Origin: an uncultured Streptococcus sp.
Lineage (GTDB): Bacteria; Bacillota; Bacilli; Lactobacillales; Streptococcaceae
NCBI RefSeq assembly: GCF_905372115.1
Contig: NZ_CAJPNR010000028.1
Location: forward strand, 1 to 24,793
Length of the DNA: 24,793 nt
Direction of reading: 5' to 3'
The notes below the pieces were generated by a model that was not told the DNA's origin, did not search any database, and was given only the letters and a program-made list of their open reading frames with translations. Shown one piece after another: positions 22,499-24,793 of the stretch. Position 1 is the first letter of the stretch. Each line of letters begins with the position of its first letter. The position numbers and the translations under genes are program-made.

Positions 22499-22544
22499 CT
22501 AAAAGCTATGTCAGCACCGTTTAGCTACTGCCTGCTGCTTTTAG
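22499..22544. repeat. Inverted repeat downstream of the small membrane protein gene
   Basis: CTAAAAGC (22499-22506) and GCTTTTAG (22537-22544) with further partial pairing (CAGCA/TGCTG) inside. No T tract follows on either strand, so it is a possible RNA hairpin rather than a clear terminator. The surrounding 22292-22591 has no gene. Confidence 0.45.
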
Positions 22545-22591
22545 TTTCTAAGTTGTCCAGACTCTGATGCTTAAGACAGGCCATTTCTCTG

Positions 22592-22906
22592 CTACTTGCT
22601 CCTTTCTTTATTTTGCAATCGCCGGATATGCCAGAGATTGGAGGCAAGGCTCAGACCCCCTACTGCCATAATACCCAGTCCTCGCCAAGGGCTAAAGACA
22701 GAAGTCAGCAAGCCACCAGCAAGGACAGCATATCCAGCTTTGACTCCCCACTTAGAATAGCGTATGCCATTCTCACCCTGTGACATCTTTTTCAGCTTTT
22801 CTGCATGCTGCTGCAAAAACTCTTTCTGACCTTCCAGCTGCCGATCCATCTCCTGATTCAACTTGAGAATGTGCTCGCTTGTTTTTTCTACTACAGATTT
22901 CTTCAT
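22592..22906 (-). CDS. Small membrane protein of unknown function
   Basis: A 104-residue protein. Residues 1-48 are strongly charged and helical (EHILKLNQEMDRQLEGQKEF then LQQHAEKLKKM), probably a coiled coil. Residues about 53-90 hold two short hydrophobic segments (WGVKAGYAVLAGGLLTSVF and GLGIMAVGGLSLASNLW) forming a membrane hairpin. The tail RRLQNKERSK is basic. I do not recognise a family. The start has AAAGGAGC upstream. A good promoter (22960-22988) is followed by operator 2, which nearly matches the operator of the CPBP operon. This links the gene to the same TetR regulator and suggests a common membrane-related role. Confidence 0.8.
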   Translation of the reverse strand: MKKSVVEKTSEHILKLNQEMDRQLEGQKEFLQQHAEKLKKMSQGENGIRYSKWGVKAGYAVLAGGLLTSVFSPWRGLGIMAVGGLSLASNLWHIRRLQNKERSK

Positions 22907-22924
22907 TTCTGCTCCTTTCTTTTC

Positions 22925-22946
22925 AAAAACCGACCAGACGGTTTTT
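22925..22946. promoter_or_regulatory. TetR-type operator 2, at the small membrane protein gene
   Basis: AAAAACCG-ACCAGA-CGGTTTTT, a perfect 8-bp-arm inverted repeat. It shares AAnCCGACCAnnCGGTTT with operator 1. It lies between the predicted transcription start (about 22953) and the ribosome binding site. Confidence 0.72.
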
Positions 22947-22959
22947 ATTTTATAAACTC

Positions 22960-22988
22960 AGTATAACAGACACAGAAAACTTTGTCCA
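22960..22988 (-). promoter_or_regulatory. Promoter of the small membrane protein gene
   Basis: On the minus strand, TGGACA (22988-22983), a 17-bp spacer and TATACT (22965-22960). Confidence 0.75.
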
Positions 22989-23084
22989 GTATTTTTTTGA
23001 AAAAGATTATCTTTAGTTAATGAAAATCATCAGACAAATTAGAAACTCGTCACAAGCAACTCTCTCATACTAAAAACTATATCT

Positions 23085-23113
23085 AAAAAAGCTCGGTAAT
23101 GAACCAAGCCTTT
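23085..23113 (-). terminator. Terminator of dinB
   Basis: On the minus strand an 11-bp stem with two wobble pairs (AAAGGCTTGGT with ACCGAGCTTTT, loop TCATT) ends in a T run, immediately after the dinB stop. Confidence 0.82.
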
Positions 23114-23117
23114 ATCT

Positions 23118-24182
23118 TTATTCAAACCCCGTCACTGTCAGTCCTAGCAGTCGGATACCTCGTGGTTGCTCTTCCAAGCTATCGTATATCTCATGCGCAG
23201 TTCGCTCGATTTGCTCCTTGTCTCGAGTCGCTAGATTCAAACTTTTCCTTTTAGTCAAGGTGGAGAAATCGGCATAGCGGATTTTCAGAACGATGGTTCG
23301 TCCTTTCTTATCATGCTTAGTCAAGCTATTTTCTACCTTCTGAGCCAGCAGGGTCAGCTCTTTCTTGATATCCTCCTCACTATAGAGCAGTTTGGCATAG
23401 GTCCGCTCCTTCCCAATCGACTTACGAATACGATTGGATTTGACCGGACTATTGCTGATGCCACGCGCTTTCCGGTAGAGTTCAAAACCAAAGCGACCAA
23501 ACTTATCAATCAAGGTCATTTCTGGTATCTTGAGCAAATCTGCACCAGTATAAACTCCCATTTCATGTAATTTCTCAACGCTCTTCTTACCAACCCCATG
23601 AAACTTGGCAATATCCATAGGCGCCAGAAAGGCCTCAGCCTCTTCGGGTAGAATAACAGTCAGACCATGAGGCTTCTCATAGTCACTGGCAATCTTGGCC
23701 AGAAACTTATTATAAGAAACGCCTGCCGAAGCCGTCAGATGGATTTCATTCCAGATATCGTGCTGAATCAGCTTGGCTATTTTGACTGCGGATTTAATCC
23801 CAAGCTTGTTTTCCGTTACATCCAGATAAGCCTCGTCGATGCTCATTGGCTCAATCAAGTCCGTATAGCGTTTGAAAATTTCTCGGATCTGCAAGCCGAC
23901 TGCCTGATATTTTTCGTAATTCCCCGATATAAAAATCCCCTGAGGGCAACGCTCATAGGCTTCCTTGGAACTCATAGCCGAATGAACTCCGAACTTTCTA
24001 GCCTCATAATTGCAGGTGGAGACGACACCACGACCTCCAGTCAAGCGTGGGTCGCTGCCGATGATGACCGGATGCCCCTTTAACTTAGGATTATCCCGCT
24101 CTTCCACCGAAGCGAAAAAAGCATCCATATCAATGTGGATAATCTTCCGAGATGTATCGTTAATCAGTGGAAAAATCAGCAT
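23118..24182 (-). CDS. dinB: DNA polymerase IV
   Basis: A 354-residue Y-family polymerase that copies damaged or mismatched templates with low fidelity. The palm motifs are visible: KIIHIDMDAFFASVEERDNP with Asp18 and Asp20, and EPMSIDEAYLDVT with Asp116 and Glu117. Other segments are VVSTCNYEARKFGVHSAMSS (steric-gate region) and the helix-hairpin-helix FHGVGKKSVEKLHEMGVYTG, followed by the little-finger domain. No clear C-terminal beta-clamp motif (QxxLF-like) is visible; the protein ends RLLGLTVTGFE. AGGAGG lies just before ATG 24182. It is divergent from pflB. A TATAAT at 24348-24343 on the minus strand is a possible distant -10. Confidence 0.95.
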   Translation of the reverse strand: MLIFPLINDTSRKIIHIDMDAFFASVEERDNPKLKGHPVIIGSDPRLTGGRGVVSTCNYEARKFGVHSAMSSKEAYERCPQGIFISGNYEKYQAVGLQIREIFKRYTDLIEPMSIDEAYLDVTENKLGIKSAVKIAKLIQHDIWNEIHLTASAGVSYNKFLAKIASDYEKPHGLTVILPEEAEAFLAPMDIAKFHGVGKKSVEKLHEMGVYTGADLLKIPEMTLIDKFGRFGFELYRKARGISNSPVKSNRIRKSIGKERTYAKLLYSEEDIKKELTLLAQKVENSLTKHDKKGRTIVLKIRYADFSTLTKRKSLNLATRDKEQIERTAHEIYDSLEEQPRGIRLLGLTVTGFE

Positions 24183-24471
24183 GCCTCCTCCTTTCTCCTA
24201 CCATAAATTTCAGCTTATGAGCTTTCACAAAGTCGGCCCTTTTTGCTCAAATAAATCTGAAACAGTTTTTTGTTCTTGTAAAAAGTATTTTAAAAGTAAG
24301 ATTCTTCGTCAGTAATTTTTATATGACATTTTAATTACTTTTATTATAACTTTTTTACCCATTTTTCCAAAATATTTGAAAAGAGTTATGTTTTTCAAAT
24401 CTATAGTACACATCCGCGACTTTTTACTTTCTGTATTATAAAAGAAAGTCTTTCTTTCTGCCGAAAATGGT

Positions 24472-24500
24472 TTGTGAAACCGATTACCGTATGATATACT
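24472..24500 (+). promoter_or_regulatory. Promoter of pflB
   Basis: TTGTGA (24472-24477), a 17-bp spacer and TATACT (24495-24500) with an extended TGA in front. The leader is about 45 nt. The rest of 24183-24471 is AT-rich, with a small AAAGAAAG/CTTTCTTT inverted repeat near 24441-24459 and no gene. Confidence 0.7.
24475..24488 (+). promoter_or_regulatory. CcpA cre site in the pflB promoter
   Basis: TGAAACCGATTACC matches the cre consensus TGWNANCGNTNWCA at all positions except the last. It overlaps the -35 box and spacer, where CcpA binding would repress in excess sugar. Confidence 0.65.
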
Positions 24501-24550
24501 TTACTTATAAATGTAACAGTTTATGTTGCTAGAATAAAGAGGAAAATCAA

Positions 24551-24793
24551 ATGGTTGTAAAAACAGTTGTTGAAGCTCAAGATATTTTTGACAAAGCTTG
24601 GGAAGGCTTCAAAGGTGAAGACTGGAAAGAGAAAGCAAGTGTTTCTCGCTTCGTTCAAGCTAACTACACACCTTATGATGGAGATGAAAGCTTCTTGGCA
24701 GGTCCTACTGAGCGCTCACTCCACATCAAGAAAATCGTAGAAGAAACAAAAGCTCACTACGAAGAAACTCGTTTCCCAATGGACACTCGTCCA
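24551..24793 (+). CDS. pflB: Formate acetyltransferase (pyruvate formate-lyase), N-terminal part
   Basis: Eighty-one codons from ATG 24551 to the window edge: MVVKTVVEAQDIFDKAWEGF, then KGEDWKEKASVSRFVQANYT and PYDGDESFLAGPTERSLHIK. This is the N-terminus of streptococcal pyruvate formate-lyase, the oxygen-sensitive glycyl-radical enzyme that turns pyruvate and CoA into acetyl-CoA and formate for mixed-acid fermentation. The remainder (about 690 residues, including the radical glycine) is outside. AAAGAGGAAA precedes the start. The promoter has an extended -10 and a cre-like site, in line with carbon-source control. Confidence 0.95.
   Translation, partial: MVVKTVVEAQDIFDKAWEGFKGEDWKEKASVSRFVQANYTPYDGDESFLAGPTERSLHIKKIVEETKAHYEETRFPMDTRP

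Noticed and set aside
23423..23430. TACGAATA, identical to the competence ComX (cin) box core
   Set aside because: It lies inside the dinB coding sequence on the opposite strand, with no gene start downstream at the right distance. A single 8-bp match is expected by chance.

Overview
The window looks like the chromosome of an oral Streptococcus, most likely of the sanguinis/gordonii group. This is inferred from gene content, sigma-A style promoters and gene order: zapA-cvpA-mutS2 divergent from rnhC-lepB-recD2, and dinB divergent from pflB. No database was searched. No tRNA, rRNA, CRISPR array or insertion sequence was seen.

Layout. (1) 1-1302: the 3' end of gdhA, a GNAT acetyltransferase, then a second, truncated copy of the gdhA 3' end followed by a terminator. 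(2) 1303-4326, minus strand: an EXLDI-family protein, a DUF2268 putative metalloprotease, a DUF4352 membrane protein and an MscS channel. (3) 4470-5658: sstT, which carries both a frameshift and an in-frame loss of its substrate/sodium-binding motif, so it is called a pseudogene. (4) 5724-7302: a sodium:alanine/glycine symporter gene behind a glycine riboswitch. (5) 7406-10250: an accessory island (SRPBCC protein, short LysR regulator, DUF4865 protein) bracketed by two nearly identical trxA genes. (6) 10251-14988: a C69 dipeptidase, then mutS2, cvpA and zapA. (7) 15177-19126, plus strand: rnhC, lepB and recD2. (8) 19180-22906, minus strand: a small membrane protein, three tandem CPBP intramembrane protease homologues and a TetR regulator. 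Two near-identical palindromes sit at the two promoters of this block. (9) 23118-24793: dinB (minus) and the start of pflB (plus) with a CcpA-type cre site in its promoter.

Most genes are housekeeping. Two loci (gdhA and trxA) share one architecture: cargo genes bracketed by a direct duplication of the neighbouring core gene. This fits merodiploid-type integration of foreign DNA in a competent species. The best candidate for an undescribed system is the TetR / triple-CPBP / small-membrane-protein block, where matching operators link two transcription units to one regulator. The second candidate is the island between the trxA copies, where a short LysR regulator faces a DUF4865 gene across two matching dyads and the SRPBCC gene has a full-consensus promoter with a palindrome centred on its -10 box.
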